A DNA stretch of 64,000 bases. Source: Hybos culiciformis. Lineage: Eukaryota; Arthropoda; Insecta; Diptera; Hybotidae. A program made the position numbers and the translations under genes. Below the pieces are notes generated by a model. It made no database searches, had not been told where the DNA came from, and saw only the letters and a program-made list of their open reading frames with translations. The stretch spans positions 53,897,678 through 53,961,677 of the forward strand of contig OZ023274.1 of NCBI GenBank assembly GCA_964007475.1, written 5' to 3'. Shown here in pieces: positions 47,864 to 62,037 of the stretch (position 1 is the stretch's first letter; the number at the start of each line of letters is the position of its first letter).

Positions 47864-49084
47864 ATTAACTTTAACCAATTTTTTGTGAAAAAAAACATGA
47901 AAAAAAATTAAAAAGTGAAAAATGGGAAAAAAATAAATGCTTTTTTCGTAAATTTTAAACAGTTTGAAAAATGTTCATTAACAGTTCCTCCTCAAAACTT
48001 TCTTAATTATATTAAAATATTGCAGGATAAGTTTTCTAAAATTTTCGATTTACATGTGAGCTGTTTTTTTTTGAAAGTGGTATAAGTCTACATTTTAAAA
48101 AAAATTAGTTAATGGTATTTTTAGTAAGATATAGCCACCTTCTCTTCATATTTACATGAAAAAATGGAACTATACCCTTTTCAAAAATAACAGTTCATGT
48201 AACAGAAAATAATTTAGTAAGTAAATTAGCTTCCCTTCTTACAAAAGTTGAATGTAATTTCAAATGTTGTGAAAATTTCAATACAATTTAATTGATTCAT
48301 TTTTTCATACGTGTGCGCATATATTTCATTTTAAAATTTTTTAATAAAAATGTAAAAATTAGAAAAAATAGAAATAAAATTTTGTCTGTGATGAGTTTAT
48401 AAAATTAAAAGTTTTGTTTTATTTCGTAACTTTTAAAAAAGCAACCATCCCATCCCTGATCATTTTTATTCAACACAATGATAGATTTTGAGTAAAAAAA
48501 ACATAGATTTTTTGGCGGGACGAAATATATTTTCTATGGCAGATACTTTACTTTATAAAATAGGTGTACCATGCGTATCATTAAAAAAAATGAAAACAAT
48601 TTTTTTTTTGTTTATAACAAGAATTTTGCTATTGCTTTGTTAATGCTATCGCTGTTACAGCAAAAGTTAACAGCAAAAATTTATGTTTTGCACGAAGAAA
48701 TGTCAAATTCTTTATACATATTTTTATTTCAAAGTACTGCGAAAACAGCTTAGTAAAGTGCTTTGATTTTTAAGAAAAAAAAAGAAAATAAATATTTTTT
48801 TATTTATTTATTTATTTATTCTTAGTACACTATAAAACCATTCATGGTTTATACAAATTATTGTCAGAAATATCAATTCAGAACATATTTAATATTTGTT
48901 ATTATAATCTAATTTATAATTAAAAATAACATTACATTACATATAGAAAATAAAATACAAAATCAAACTATTTCTACTACTATTTATCAGAAACAAATTA
49001 AAATATAAAGTTGATTCAAAGCAAGAAAAATACCTAAGTAGAAATTAACATTATTTGTTTTTCTTGAATATACCTATATTCAAA
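47864..49084. other. AT-rich region without genes
   Basis: Poly-A/T, TTTAT repeats near 48800-48822 and scattered short frames. No paired inverted repeats or exons were recognised upstream of the ZBED-like gene. Confidence 0.45.
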
Positions 49085-51480
49085 ATGTCACCAAAAGTAA
49101 AAAATGGTCAAGTTTGGGACTATTTTGACAATAATATTGATCTTGGTTGTGCAACTTGCAGAGTTTGTAAATTGAAAATGAAAAATGAAAGAACATTCAA
49201 TTTGAAACAGCATTTGTTAAAAGTTCATCAAATCAACTGGAGCTCAATTCCTAACAGCACTACTAATCATTCTCCAGCCACTTCGAATCAATATTATGTG
49301 AAGAAGAAAAAAATGATTAAAGTTGCAATGACACGAAATGATCTTTTTCGAGCTTATATTGGTTTGGTCATCGAAGACGGAATTCCATTCTCAACGTTAG
49401 ATTCAAAAAATTTTAAAACTTTAATTGATCCATATTGTCAGGGACTTACGCCGATTTTAGGCAAAAAATGTCGTTTAAACTCAAATAATTGTAAAAATGC
49501 ATTGAATGTAACGGCCAGAAGTATTCGACGTAATTTGAAATCTGAAATTTCGAATGGGCTTGTATCTTTAACGATTGATTCTGTCAATGAATTGTCAAGA
49601 CATTTGTGTGTAATAAGCATTCAATCCATTCATGAAAGTCAAATTAAATCGAAAATTCTAGGCTTAATAGAATTGAATGAAATTGATACAGCTGATGAAC
49701 GTACATCTAATAAAAATTTGGAAACTGAAACTATAAAAATTTTAAAAAAATTCGGTGTAAATCGAACACAAGTTGTTTCAATGACTTTGGATCACGGAGC
49801 ATATATGATGAACAAAATTCTATCAACCAATTGTAGTGAGATAGTTTTTGATAAATCTAATAGCAGTGATGATAATGATATTTATTTGAAAAAAATTGAA
49901 ATATTTGATAATAACAATGAAATACAATTAGATAACTTAAAAATTACTCAATGTGTTGCTCAAATAGCTCAACTGTGTATTTTGGATGCCACTAAAAATG
50001 ACCATATTCAAAAATATATTCTGCAATGCCGAAATGTAACAAAATTTTTGCAGAAACCATTAAATGGTTATTGGAAAATTTTCCAAAATAAAAATTTAAA
50101 AATTCCTCAACTTGATTGTCCCAGTAATTGGGGTTCAACATTTGAAATGTTAAGTAGTCTTCATGCGTCCAAGCAAATTTTAGTTTACATTAAATCCATT
50201 AGCGACAAGTCGAGCAATGAAAATTTCGAAATAAATCACAATTTTTTCGAATTTCTTGAAAGTTATATTCTAATTTTTAGTCCATTACAAAAAACTATAG
50301 CTAAATTTCAAGAAGAACGATTACATTATGGTAACTTCTATGCTCAATGGTTGAAATGTAAGCTTTCTACAGAAAAATTAGTAGCCGAAAACTCAATAGT
50401 AAGAACAGATGATTTGGCAATGAAAAACGAAAACTCAATGTTAAAAATAATTGGAAAAATTATAATACAAAGCATTACCCAAAGAACATCAACATTAAAT
50501 GACAATGATAGATTTATTGCCTGCTTGTTTATGGATCCAAGGTTCCATCATACATTGACATCGGTAAAAAAAATCGAGGCAATTAATTATTTAAAAAAAA
50601 TATGGGATAAATCGAAGAAATCAAGAAATCCAAATAAAATGGTTCCAACAACTTCTACAAATCAAAGTAAAAAAAATGAATTTAATGCAGTTTTAGATGA
50701 AGAAGAGAAAATTTTAAATGAATTCCTTCTGGCACAGAATAGTAAAGAAACTGACGAAGAGACAATTGATGTTTATACCAAAATTGAAAAACTTCGTTTG
50801 CCATTCCTAAGAAGTGATGAAAATGTATTAGATTTTTGGAAAGAAAAAGTACTAAGCGAAACAGAATTGTGTACTTTAAGTGATATTGTTTTTGCAATTC
50901 CGGCAAATCAAGTAAGGAATAATGACTTTCTATTTCTATATAAAAGTTTAATGTATCTGTGCAAAAGTTTTTTTTAAATATAATATTCTAGTTTTTGTAA
51001 CACAAATAAGCATTTGAGTTTGTAAAAAAAATATTTTAAATAAACTAGAACTTTCGATTCTTTCTTCTAACAGAGAATAGACAAAATATTCCAACAAATA
51101 CTTATGTGTTGTGCTAAAGCTCTTTCTTAATATAAAAATTTAACATAATTTAATTAGAAAAAACTAAGTACTCATTTTGTTTATTTAAGGTATCTATTGA
51201 ACCAGTAATTTCTTCATTGAAATTAAGTTTTAATGATAACAATCTAAGCCATGAAAATTTGGATAATGCTTTGTTAGTTAAATCTTATCGAACATTTTTA
51301 CTTGATACAATCAATAATTCACTTTTATTTGAAAATGAAGATCAAAATGAGGAAGATGAATCTGAATTAAAAAATAAAATAGAAGAAGTAAAACCCAAAA
51401 CTGAAGCAGACCCAGATGAGTTACTTTATCTTATATTCAAAAGTGAGGTAGATGAAGAAAAAATGCAGGAATCGTTTTAA
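49085..51480 (+). CDS. ZBED/hAT-transposase-derived protein with one intron
   Basis: Exon 1 (49085-50911, phase 0, donor GTAAGG) and exon 2 (51190-51480) give 705 residues. The start is MSPKVKNGQVWDYF; an upstream in-frame ATG at 49055 gives a hydrophobic extension and seems less likely. Residues about 8-45 are a BED finger (WDYF, CATCRVCKLKM, LKQHLLKVH). The RNase-H-like core follows, with VSLTIDSVNEL (first Asp) and VSMTLDHGAYMMNK (second Asp). The hAT dimerisation block is split by the intron: LSDIVFAIPANQ, then VSIEPVISSLKLSF and NLSHENLDNALLV. The tail is acidic (ENEDQNEEDESEL). The usual VERAFS is VEPVIS-like here, suggesting relaxed or changed function. No element ends were found. A domesticated gene is likely, but an old transposon is possible. 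Confidence 0.82.
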
Positions 51481-51831
51481 TTTTAAGAAAAAATTATTGC
51501 AATAAAATAAAAATATAGGAACTACAAAATTAGTTTTTATGAGCATATAATGTATCTTCAAAAGAAAACAAATTTTTCAATCAATTTTGATCATCTACTA
51601 TAACTCCCATTAATAATATTCAGCTTCAAATAATATGATGTTGATGAACAAGTTCAGCAAACGATGAATGTGACTAATTTCTGGTATCGAAAAATGAATA
51701 AAGACCAAAACAACGCTGTACTAGAGAATATAAATTCTGGAAATTAAAATTATTAACAATAAAAAAAGAAAAACAACAGAAATATCATCAGAATCAATTA
51801 AAAAAATGCTCAAATAATCCGAGAATACATA

Positions 51832-52190
51832 AAAACTAATGTCCTAAAACAAACTCCAACGAAAGTCGACATCGTTCTAAAAGAAAACAATGGAATACTT
51901 ACCAACACCAGTGCGATTGCTAATAAATTTAATAATTATTTCTCTAATGTTGCACAAGATATAGTTAACCAAATATCGCAAATTTCTCATTTTATGCTGC
52001 AACCACAAATTAAAACGCCGGAAACTAGAATACTATACGATACAGATGAAAATGAAGTAAAAAATTCGATACGTAACATAACAACACAAGTAATTAAAGA
52101 ATGCGAAGAACTCTTAGCACCTTTCCTATCCAAACTTATAAATAAATCATATAATGAAAGTGAAGTAACAGATTCGATGAAAAATGGTAA
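51832..52190 (+). pseudogene. Fragment of a non-LTR reverse transcriptase
   Basis: A degenerate frame gives AIANKFNNYFSNVAQDIV, a short spacer, then NEVKNSIRNI followed directly by ITTQVIKECEELLAPFLSKL and NKSYNESEVTDSMKN. These are the segments on either side of the usual KSPGPDGI core, which is deleted. It is a dead remnant between the ZBED-like gene and NKAP. Confidence 0.65.
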
Positions 52191-52341
52191 GAAGGTGTTC
52201 CTGTATTTAAACCTACCTTGGTTACAAATTATAATTATTTTTAGATTTTAGTTTATATAAGCTTAATTGAATTTTATTTTTTATTATTTTATATTTTGTA
52301 ATAAAAAAAACAGTTTCAAACTTTGAAAAAATAACTTATTT

Positions 52342-53899
<1,558 letters not shown>

Positions 53900-54078
53900 T
53901 TATTATTATTTTTCAATTAAAGAATTCAAATTTTTGAAGGATTTAAATTTTTTTATTTAATTATTTGAATCTAAAATTAATTATATTTTATTTTAATTAT
54001 AGATCTAAATTTATTTTATTTAAAACTTTTAGAAATACATACGTTTTTAAGCGATTTCAATTTCAATTCCAACCAGAA

Positions 54079-54443
54079 CAGAGGGCGAAGTCGTGTCGAC
54101 TCGCATCGACTTAGTCGAGCTAGTCGGCACAATTTTCGAGTCGCCGCCGCTGGTTCTTTTTTATCGACTCAGGTCGACTAGCTGCTGCTGAACTTTTATT
54201 CGACTTAGTCGACTAAAATCCTTTTTTTCTTGTTTTTTTTTGTTTTTTTTTTTTTAATTTTTTTTTATTTTTTTTTTTTAATTTTTTTTTTTTTTTTTTT
54301 TTAGAAAAATACGGATTTAGTCGACTAAGTCGATCAAGTCGAGCTGGTCGCTAAGACCGGAATTTATCGACTGAGTCGAGCCGCTGCTGGCTATTTTTAC
54401 CGCAAGCCGCTGCTGACCAAAAATCAAACGACTTCGCCCTCTG
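54079..54443. mobile_element. hAT-type MITE with CAGAGGGCGAAGTCGT ends
   Basis: CAGAGGGCGAAGTCGT and its inverted ACGACTTCGCCCTCTG end are flanked by AACCAGAA on both sides (54071-54078, 54444-54451). The interior is full of GTCGACT/AGTCGAC palindromes around a T-run. It lies about 190 bp upstream of the NKAP start, in its likely promoter region. Confidence 0.92.
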
Positions 54444-54596
54444 AACCAGAACCAACAACATCCAATCAAAATAATTTATTTTTATTTTCATTTTATAAAC
54501 TTCAAGAATCAAAATTATGATGTGTAGGATGTAGCAAACGTTAGCGCCACCTATATTTAAGAGTAGTAATTAAATGAAGGAACATAATAAAATTAA

Positions 54597-56026
54597 GCGT
54601 GATTTACACAATGGCTAAATTTGTAATCTTTTAATTTTTTCTAGTCAAACTAGAACGAGAAAGCGATAAATAAACAACAACAACAAACATGTGAAAGAAG
54701 TAGACAGAAATTTAATAATTCTTTTCCTTTTATAGCACAAAACATAAACAAATTTTATAGCAAATTTACATGCGGGTTACACTTGCTGAAAAAAAAATCA
54801 TAATTATAATTTTTTTTAATGTAGTGTGAAATTTTTATGAGTCAAAAATCATACTGGCTTATGCGTTGTTTATAGCTAATTGACCTATCTGAAAAAATGA
54901 TACCGTAAAAACCGTTTTTCTATGTTATTATTCTATTTATATTTAAGCAAATTTACTGAAAATGAAGATATTAATTTTATCTATTTTTCGTAAAAAGAAT
55001 TTTTTAAAAATATTTTCAAATAACTAAGAAAATTGAATTTATTTTTTTTTGATATCTGAAAAATTTCATTACTTCACAAAATTATTTTTTTGTTTCTTTT
55101 TCATTACGTTTCCTACCTATCATAATATTTTTTTACGGTACCTTTTCTGTCAAAAATATTTTTTTTGTTTTTTTTTTTATTTCTTGCATTTGATTTTTTA
55201 CTTTCAGATAAAATTAGCTGTGAATAGGTTTCCGGAACATTCCTCCAAAAATTACTTTACTGTGGTAGCTATAAACAACGCATTAGACTTCATGTTCCAG
55301 ATGCATTCGTGCTCCCTGTATAAATTTATAAATTTTAATATTTCTTCCTTATAAAATATTTTTAAACATGTTTTTTCTATTTCCTCTATTTTTACTAAGT
55401 TCTTAGTTTTTATAAACTTCACCTTTTTCAATAAAATATCTTGTTTTTTAAAGTAAGTTATTTTATTTATTTAATAAATAATTCACATAGATTTTTTTAA
55501 ATTTCAACATTCAAATTCAAATCCCGTAATAACAAACCGCTTTTATTATTGTTGTTTGCACTTTCAAGAGTTTACTTTTTTCTTTGGCAGCCAAAAATTT
55601 TCCTTTTGACAGAAAAAAATCAACACTGATTTTTTTTAAGCATGATTTTTCATCATGATTATTTCTTGATTTTTTTTCATACAAAATTTCGCACATACAT
55701 TCAAAAAAAATCATGATTTTTTTTTTCAGCAAGTGTAACCCCCAGGTTAGAAATACAATAATAATTTTTCAGAAACTATAAAATTCAAATTATAACATAC
55801 ATTTTATTTACGCGCCTAGAAAAAAAAAGACGTGAACTATAAAAAAAGATGAACTAGTTCATCTTTTTTTTTTTTGCTATAAAAAAAGATTACAAAAAAA
55901 GACACCAAAAAAAAAAAAAGATGAATCTGTTCGTACTGCTCTAACACATTAATTTTTGTATCTTCTGTCCTGTTTTGTTTTGGGATCTTTTTTTTTTGCC
56001 ATTTTTAGCCATTGTGTAAATCAAGC
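54597..56026. mobile_element. Left TTAA element of the palindrome
   Basis: TTAA flanks both ends (54593-54596, 56027-56030). Termini are GCGTGATTTACACAATGGC and GCCATTGTGTAAATCAAGC. Sub-terminal CAGCAAGTGTAACCC hairpins occur inside. The frame around 55208-55354 (AVNRFPEHSSKNYFTVV) is open but not recognised. The TTAA target is piggyBac-like; no transposase is present. Confidence 0.72.
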
Positions 56027-56071
56027 TTAAATCACGCTTTGGAATGGTTAAAAAAAACCAAATTTATTTAA

Positions 56072-57009
56072 GCTTGATTTACACAATGGCTAAAAATGGC
56101 AAAAAAAAAAGATCCCAAAACAAAACAGGACAGAAGATACAAAAACTAATAAGTTAGAGTAGTACGAACAGAGTCATCTTTTTTTTTTTTTGGTGTCTTT
56201 TTTTGTAATCTTTTTTATAGCAAAAAAAAAAAGATGAACTAGTTCGTCTTTTTTTATAGTTTACGTCTTTTTTTTTCTAGGCGCGTAAAACAAATTTATG
56301 TTATAATTTGAATTTTATAGTTTCTGAAAAATTATTATTGTATTTCTAACCTGGGGGTTACATTTGCTGAAAAAAAATGATGATTTTTTTTGAATGTATG
56401 TGCGAAATTTTGTGTGAAAAAAAATCAAGAAATAATCATGATTTTTTGATCAGTGTAAGTAAATCCTTGAAAGCGCAAACAACAATAATAAAAGCGGTTT
56501 GTTATTACGGGATTTGAATTAGAATGTTGAAATTTAAAAAATCTATGTGAATTATTTATTAAATAAATAAAATAACTTACTTTAAAAAACAAGATATTTT
56601 ATTGAAAAAGGTGAAGTTTATAAAAACTAAGAACTTAGTAAAAAGAGAGAAAATAGAAAAAACATGTCGAAAAAATTTTATAAGGAAGAAATATTAAAAT
56701 TTATAAATTTATACAGGGAGCACGAATGCATCTGGAACATGAAGTCTAAGCCAGTATGATTTTTGACTCATAAAAATTTCACACTACATTAAAAAAATCA
56801 TAATTATGATTTTTTTTTCAGCAAGTGTAACCCGCATGTAAATTTGCTATAAAATTTGTTTATGTTTTGTGCTATAAAAGGAAAAAATTATTAAATTTCT
56901 GTCTACTTCTTTCACATGGTTGTTGTTGTTGTTTATTTATCGCTTTCTCGTTCTAGTTTGACTAGAAAAAATTAAACGATTACAAATTTAGCCATTGTGT
57001 AAATCACGC
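56072..57009. mobile_element. Right TTAA element of the palindrome (shorter copy)
   Basis: TTAA at 56068-56071 and 57010-57013. Same termini as the left copy, opposite orientation, with one internal deletion. Confidence 0.72.
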
Positions 57010-57014
57010 TTAAA

Positions 57015-57330
57015 GGCCGGTTTTCACGATCCAAGTACACTTTGTCCAAGTCGACTTGGACGTTCTTATTGATCTTGTAAACAGGGTGTCAAAGTCAACT
57101 TGGACAAAGTAGACACATCAAAGTTTAGTTGGACACTGCTCTAGTTACTTTGATCAAAGTAGTGTATTTGTAAAAAAAAAAAAAATAAATAAAAAAAAAA
57201 TTTGAATTTGACAATTTTTTTTATTCATCAAAGTAACTTCAAAGTAAAAAGTAGGTTCAAAGTAACTTGGTCCAAGTGACTTCGATCAAAGAAACTTGGA
57301 CAAAGTGTACTTGGATCATGAAAACCGGCC
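57015..57330. mobile_element. 316-bp TIR element directly abutting the palindrome
   Basis: GGCCGGTTTTCACGATCCAA, then GTACACTTTGTCCAAGT, is mirrored at the right end. TTAAA flanks both sides (57010-57014, 57331-57335). The left flank overlaps the TTAA of the neighbouring element. The interior has repeated ACTTGG / CAAAGT motifs. Confidence 0.8.
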
Positions 57331-57335
57331 TTAAA

Positions 57336-58462
57336 TTTAGACGACCTCCACCAATGAATAAAAGGCAGAGAAAATTATCCTTTTTACTATGAAAGCCAAT
57401 GAAATTTTTTCATTTGTTTCAAAGTCCCGTATTTGCCTATTTGGATTGTCAAAAAAAAAAAAACAATTAATTTTTTTTTCCTTTTTATAAGTTCATTGAC
57501 CCCAACAAATCAAAGTCGTAGAAATGCGTAATCAGAATTTACCTACACAAACCGTTTTCCTAAATTTTTATGTTTTTGATTAGCATTAAAATTTTAGTTA
57601 TCAATTAGCTAAAAAATGGTCTTAAATGGCTTGATCCACATACATCTCAATTAGGTATCCATCACCTATCCTAAAAGATATTTTTGCTCTTCCTCTTATT
57701 TAATAGTGCAAAGTGCAAGTAAACGAAAACAAAATATAAAAAAAAAATAGATAGTAAAAACCAAAACAATAAAAATAATATATGTACATACTTAAGTATA
57801 TAAACAAAAAACATATGATTATTGTCAGTTTCTTTGTAAAAAAAAAAAAAATTAATTAAATAGGTATATTTTCTCTGTTCTTTTTTTTTTGATCATTTTT
57901 ATTACAATTTAATTGACTCGATTACTACAAAATTATTGTTTTCGTAATAAAATTTAATAAGGTTAAAATTAAAGTTGTCCACTACTATTTATAAACCTTT
58001 TTATAAAAAGGTCTACAGGTATAATATACCTATATGGATTGTGCTGACTACAGGCAAGATATTTTATAAACATTTCTCTATTAAAATATTTTTAGGAGTA
58101 ATATTAATTACGCGTAATATAGTAATTTCATCAAAGAAAGTAAAATTATTAGAAAAATTAATAAATTTCAGAAAAGTAAATATTAAAATTTATTATTTAT
58201 TTATTTAATTAGGTATTTATTTCTTTAATTTATTTAATCATTTAGCAGTTATTATTAAATGAAAAAAAAAAAAATTGTTATTATTATTACTTTTATTTTT
58301 CAATTTATATGTATTTTTAGAAGCTGAGATTAAAATTTTTATTTTTTATCAAAATAAACTTCTGCGCAGAATTTTTGCCAAAAAAAAAAAAAAAACCTTA
58401 ACTCTACATATACATAAACTCATTTATACGAAAAAAAAAAAAAAAAAACAACAATTATTATT
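57336..58462. other. Region upstream of AMPK beta
   Basis: AT-rich, with poly-A runs near 57840, 58262, 58380 and 58431. The 5' untranslated region and promoter of AMPK beta should lie here; no clear motif was found. Open frames at 57975-58208 and 58275-58586 are AT-rich noise. Confidence 0.45.
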
Positions 58463-60344
58463 ATGGGTAATGTTGGCAGTAGCAATTTACAAGCCCGTCA
58501 AAAAACAAGTAATAACGAAATTGGTAGTGCTAATAGCGGTGGTACTGGTAGCGGAAGTGTTACACCTGGAAATCCATTCATTATAAATAAACAATATTCA
58601 CATCAAGAATCTCAAGAAGACGACGATAGTCTACCATATTATACAGCTGGTACTGGAATTAGTAGCGGTGGTAGACATAGTATCAGTGAGCCACAGTCTC
58701 CAATAACAACAACAGCACCATTTGCAACAGATGACACAATGTCATCATCATTATCAAGACCAAAATCAAGCTCGGATGGTTTAAATAAACAACCAATATT
58801 TTTAGATAAAAAGACATTACCAACTGTTTTTCGTTGGAATGGTGGTGCATCAAAACAAGTTTATATAAGTGGTACATTTTCGAATTGGCGACCAATACCA
58901 ATGACAAAAAGCCATCATGATTTTGTAACAATAATTGATTTACCAGAAGGTGATCATGAATATAAATTTATGGTTGATGGTGAATGGAAATATGATACAA
59001 AATTGGTTGGTTTTTTTGGAAATTCTTAAAATATATAAAATGGTTTTTTTTTTTTACGTTAAAGAATAGTTGTAAGGATAAAAAAGTAAATGCACGATTA
59101 ATGAGGATAAGAAATAAATCAATATTTTTTTTTTATTTTACGGTGGATGTAACTAATGTTTTATTAAAAAAAAAAGAAAAAAGAGTGAAAAAAAAAATAG
59201 TGATGAAAAAAGATTTGGTTTTCTGAACATTAAGCAAATTTTATTAACGAAAATTTATTTCATGTGTGAAGTTGAGCTTTGAGAATTTGTGTATCCTATG
59301 GGTTTGAAAATTTTGTTTGTGGGCGCACTAATCTTTTCTGTTTTTTTTTTTTTTCTATATTTTCGGTTTGAATGTATTTTAGATTAGGTTAATATTTCTT
59401 AAATGTTAAACAGCATGAATAAACAATTCAATATAGGAATACGTAATTTGAGTTTCAAAAAAGTTGTAATTTTTAGATTTAAAACTAAACTTTTCTTCAA
59501 TTTGAAACAAAAATTAAATTTCTAATTCTCATGAACAAGAAGATCTAGGTAAGTCAATAATTCGTCATTTACAGTTTTTTTTAGTCTTATCTTCTTTTCG
59601 CTCATATTAATTTTAATCTCCAAATCATTGACCTTATTTGATCCTTCAACATAACACCTATCTATACTGTATCATGTCAATTAATTCTAATTTATGTCTA
59701 ACTGTGGCTGATAAATAAAATATGGATTTGTTTGTTTATTTGCTTAAGATTTAAAGATCCTGTTTTTCTTTTTTTTTTTATCGATTTAATAGTAATTACT
59801 TGTTTTTTTATAATTAAGTTTTTAAATAATTTTTATTAGAAAAATATTGAAACTGATTCTGGAGCAAAAAATAATTTGGTATCTGTGAAACAATCTGATT
59901 TTGAAGTGTTTCAAGCTTTAGCAAAAGACAGTGAAAATTGTTCCAGTCAAGCACAAAAAGATTATTCACAAAATATCCCAGATTTAACGAAACCGTGGGA
60001 GAAAATAACTGGCCCACCAGTTTTGCCACCTCATTTGCTGCAAGTTATTCTTAATAAAGATACACCACTATCGGTGAGTTGTTTATAACTTAATTCATTC
60101 AAAAATTTTCTAATTCAATATATTTTTTAAATTTTTTTTTAGTGTGAGCCTACTTTACTACCTGAACCTAATCATGTAATGCTTAATCATTTGTATGCTT
60201 TGTCCATTAAAGATGGGGTAAATATAGCTATAATAATATATACTTAAAATAATACTATTTTTTTATTTCAAGGTGATGGTATTAAGTGCAACTCATCGTT
60301 ATCGTAAGAAATACGTTACAACATTGTTATACAAGCCTATTTAA
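58463..60344 (+). CDS. AMPK-beta (alc ortholog): AMP-activated protein kinase beta subunit
   Basis: Exons 58463-59005, 59840-60073, 60143-60217 and 60273-60344 give 307 residues, all phase 0. The start MGNVGSS fits N-myristoylation. Residues 20-110 are a low-complexity Gly/Ser/Thr linker. Residues about 119-181 are the CBM48 glycogen-binding domain: TVFRWNGG, YISGTFSNWRPI, DLPEGDHEYKF. Ser150 in MTKSHHDF matches the autophosphorylated Ser108 of mammals. Exon 2 carries NNLVSVKQSDFEVFQAL and PPVLPPHLLQVILNKDTPLS. Exons 3-4 carry CEPTLLPEPNHVMLNHLYAL and THRYRKKYVTTLLYKPI, the C-terminal scaffold that binds the alpha and gamma subunits. The first donor is a weak GTTGGT; unspliced reading adds seven residues and stops. 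The complex senses cellular energy state. Confidence 0.96.
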
Positions 60345-61936
60345 TTTAATGGAATTTATTATGAACTGTTTATGGACTGTGATGCATTGAAAAATATTGT
60401 ATTGTGAAATCGAAAACAAACTATTAAGTGTATAAAAAAAAAATGTTTTTAACTTAAATGTTATAAAACAAATTTAACAATTTATTATTTAATAACCTAT
60501 TTTTATAAAGAATGTAGTACTTGCTTACAACCAACCAAAATTTTATACAAAAAAAAAATTACTAATTTAAGAACATTAACAACGAAATCAAGGTTATAAC
60601 TTTGTAATGTTTTCTATTAAAAATATTTAATTATAGGTATTGGGTACAAAACCGTTCGAAATTTTTGATCTATTAAATTAAAAAAAAGGAATTATGTATA
60701 AACTTTATTTTTACTTTTAAATTTACTTAAAACAAAATTAAGAAGCTAAAAAAAATATCGAACTTTATATATATTAAAGTAATTTTATTTTGATGAGGAT
60801 TGCATTAGAGGCAAATATCCTTATATCCTTATACATAAGACATTTCAAATGAATTAATGATCAACTTTTAAAGTTTTTATTTTTGCTTAAAATTGATTAT
60901 AAAATTGTTCTATATTTTATTTAAAGGTTATAATTGATATTGTACCTAATAATTTTTGTTTTATAATGTGTCATTTTTATTCTAAGTTTTTTTTTTGCTT
61001 ATTAAATACTCTATTTTATAATAAATACATTTAATTATTATTATAATAATTAATTATAAACCAAAGAAAATATTTATATAACTTGTATTATACATATTTT
61101 GGTTCAAATATGTCAAATCAGGGAAATACAAAATGATGCATTGAATACTCTTGTATTGTAGAATAATTAATTTATGCTTTAGCGTTCTTAGTTTCATCAA
61201 TAGAGAATTATTTTGAAGTTTAAAATCTAATTTATTATTTTATAATCAATAATCAACAATATTAGGAATGTCTTAATATCAGCCAATATTTTTGAAAAAT
61301 TAAACAAAAATTTAGAGAAAAATAAATTTTAAAAGTTTGTAAGACAACTTAAATAAGTTTATTTATTTTCTCAAGTTCATTACTGTAGGTAGGGTGTAGG
61401 ATTAGGGCTTATTTTCTTCAATTACATAAGAACATGTATTTTCTTTGGCTTTATTAATGTTATATGTTTTTTTGTGCAATCTTATATCGTTATTTTATAT
61501 TAATTATCTTTTTAGAGAAAAAAAATTAAATCTTTTGGTTGAGCGATAATATTATAAGAATATTTTAAAATAACTGTGGACATTTTTTTATTCAAAAATT
61601 ATTAAAAATAGAAATTCAAATTATTAATAATATTTAAAAATAAAAAAAAGATAATGTGTACTAATACTGTACATATAAACTGTGCCTAGGTTTAGATCAA
61701 AGTGTCAAACATAATTATTTTCGTTTTTTATATATTGATTGAAAATTTTTATTTCAGTTCAAGTAATATTGTTTCAAACTCAAAGCTATAATAATTATAA
61801 TTCAAGTAATTCGCTTTTAAATAATATAATAAAATAGGTACCTCCCTACATTAATTTCGTTGACGGGAACTGCTAAATAAAGTCATTGGAAAATTTATTT
61901 AAATTTTTATTTAAAGTCAAAGTAAATTTACAAAAT
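60345..61936. other. 3' region of AMPK beta and AT-rich spacer
   Basis: Extremely AT-rich, with no exon, paired repeat or RNA gene recognised. Confidence 0.45.
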
Positions 61937-62037
61937 TTAAAACAATTTTTTATTTTTGAACTGGCCGCATGACGGAGGTGAATATTTGAATTTAAGTGCT
62001 TCCGCAAAACGCTTAATAACAGCAGTTGTTTTTTTAC
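61937..62037 (-). CDS. Possible terminal coding exon of an unknown gene
   Basis: After an acceptor-like TTTTAG at about 62038 the minus strand reads KKTTAVIKRFAEALKFKYS, then PPSCGQFKNKKLF and TAA, in a locally less AT-rich patch. AATAAA-type signals follow within about 60 bp. I do not recognise the protein and could not find an upstream exon in the window, so this is tentative. Confidence 0.28.

Larger units (their letters stand above)
54593..57013. repeat. 2.4-kb palindrome made of two head-to-head TTAA elements
   Basis: Outer ends are TTAAGCGTGATTTACACAAT and its reverse complement. The same terminal motif recurs twice near the centre (about 56000-56030 and 56068-56090). The arms are almost identical except for about 490 bp missing from the right arm between CATGAAGTCTAAG and CCAGTATGA. 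Confidence 0.88.

Noticed and set aside
55049..55354. Plus-strand frame of 101 residues within the palindrome
   Set aside because: Mostly Phe/Leu from T-rich DNA. Only a short stretch near the end looks protein-like, and it is missing from the right arm. Mentioned with the element, not called as a gene.
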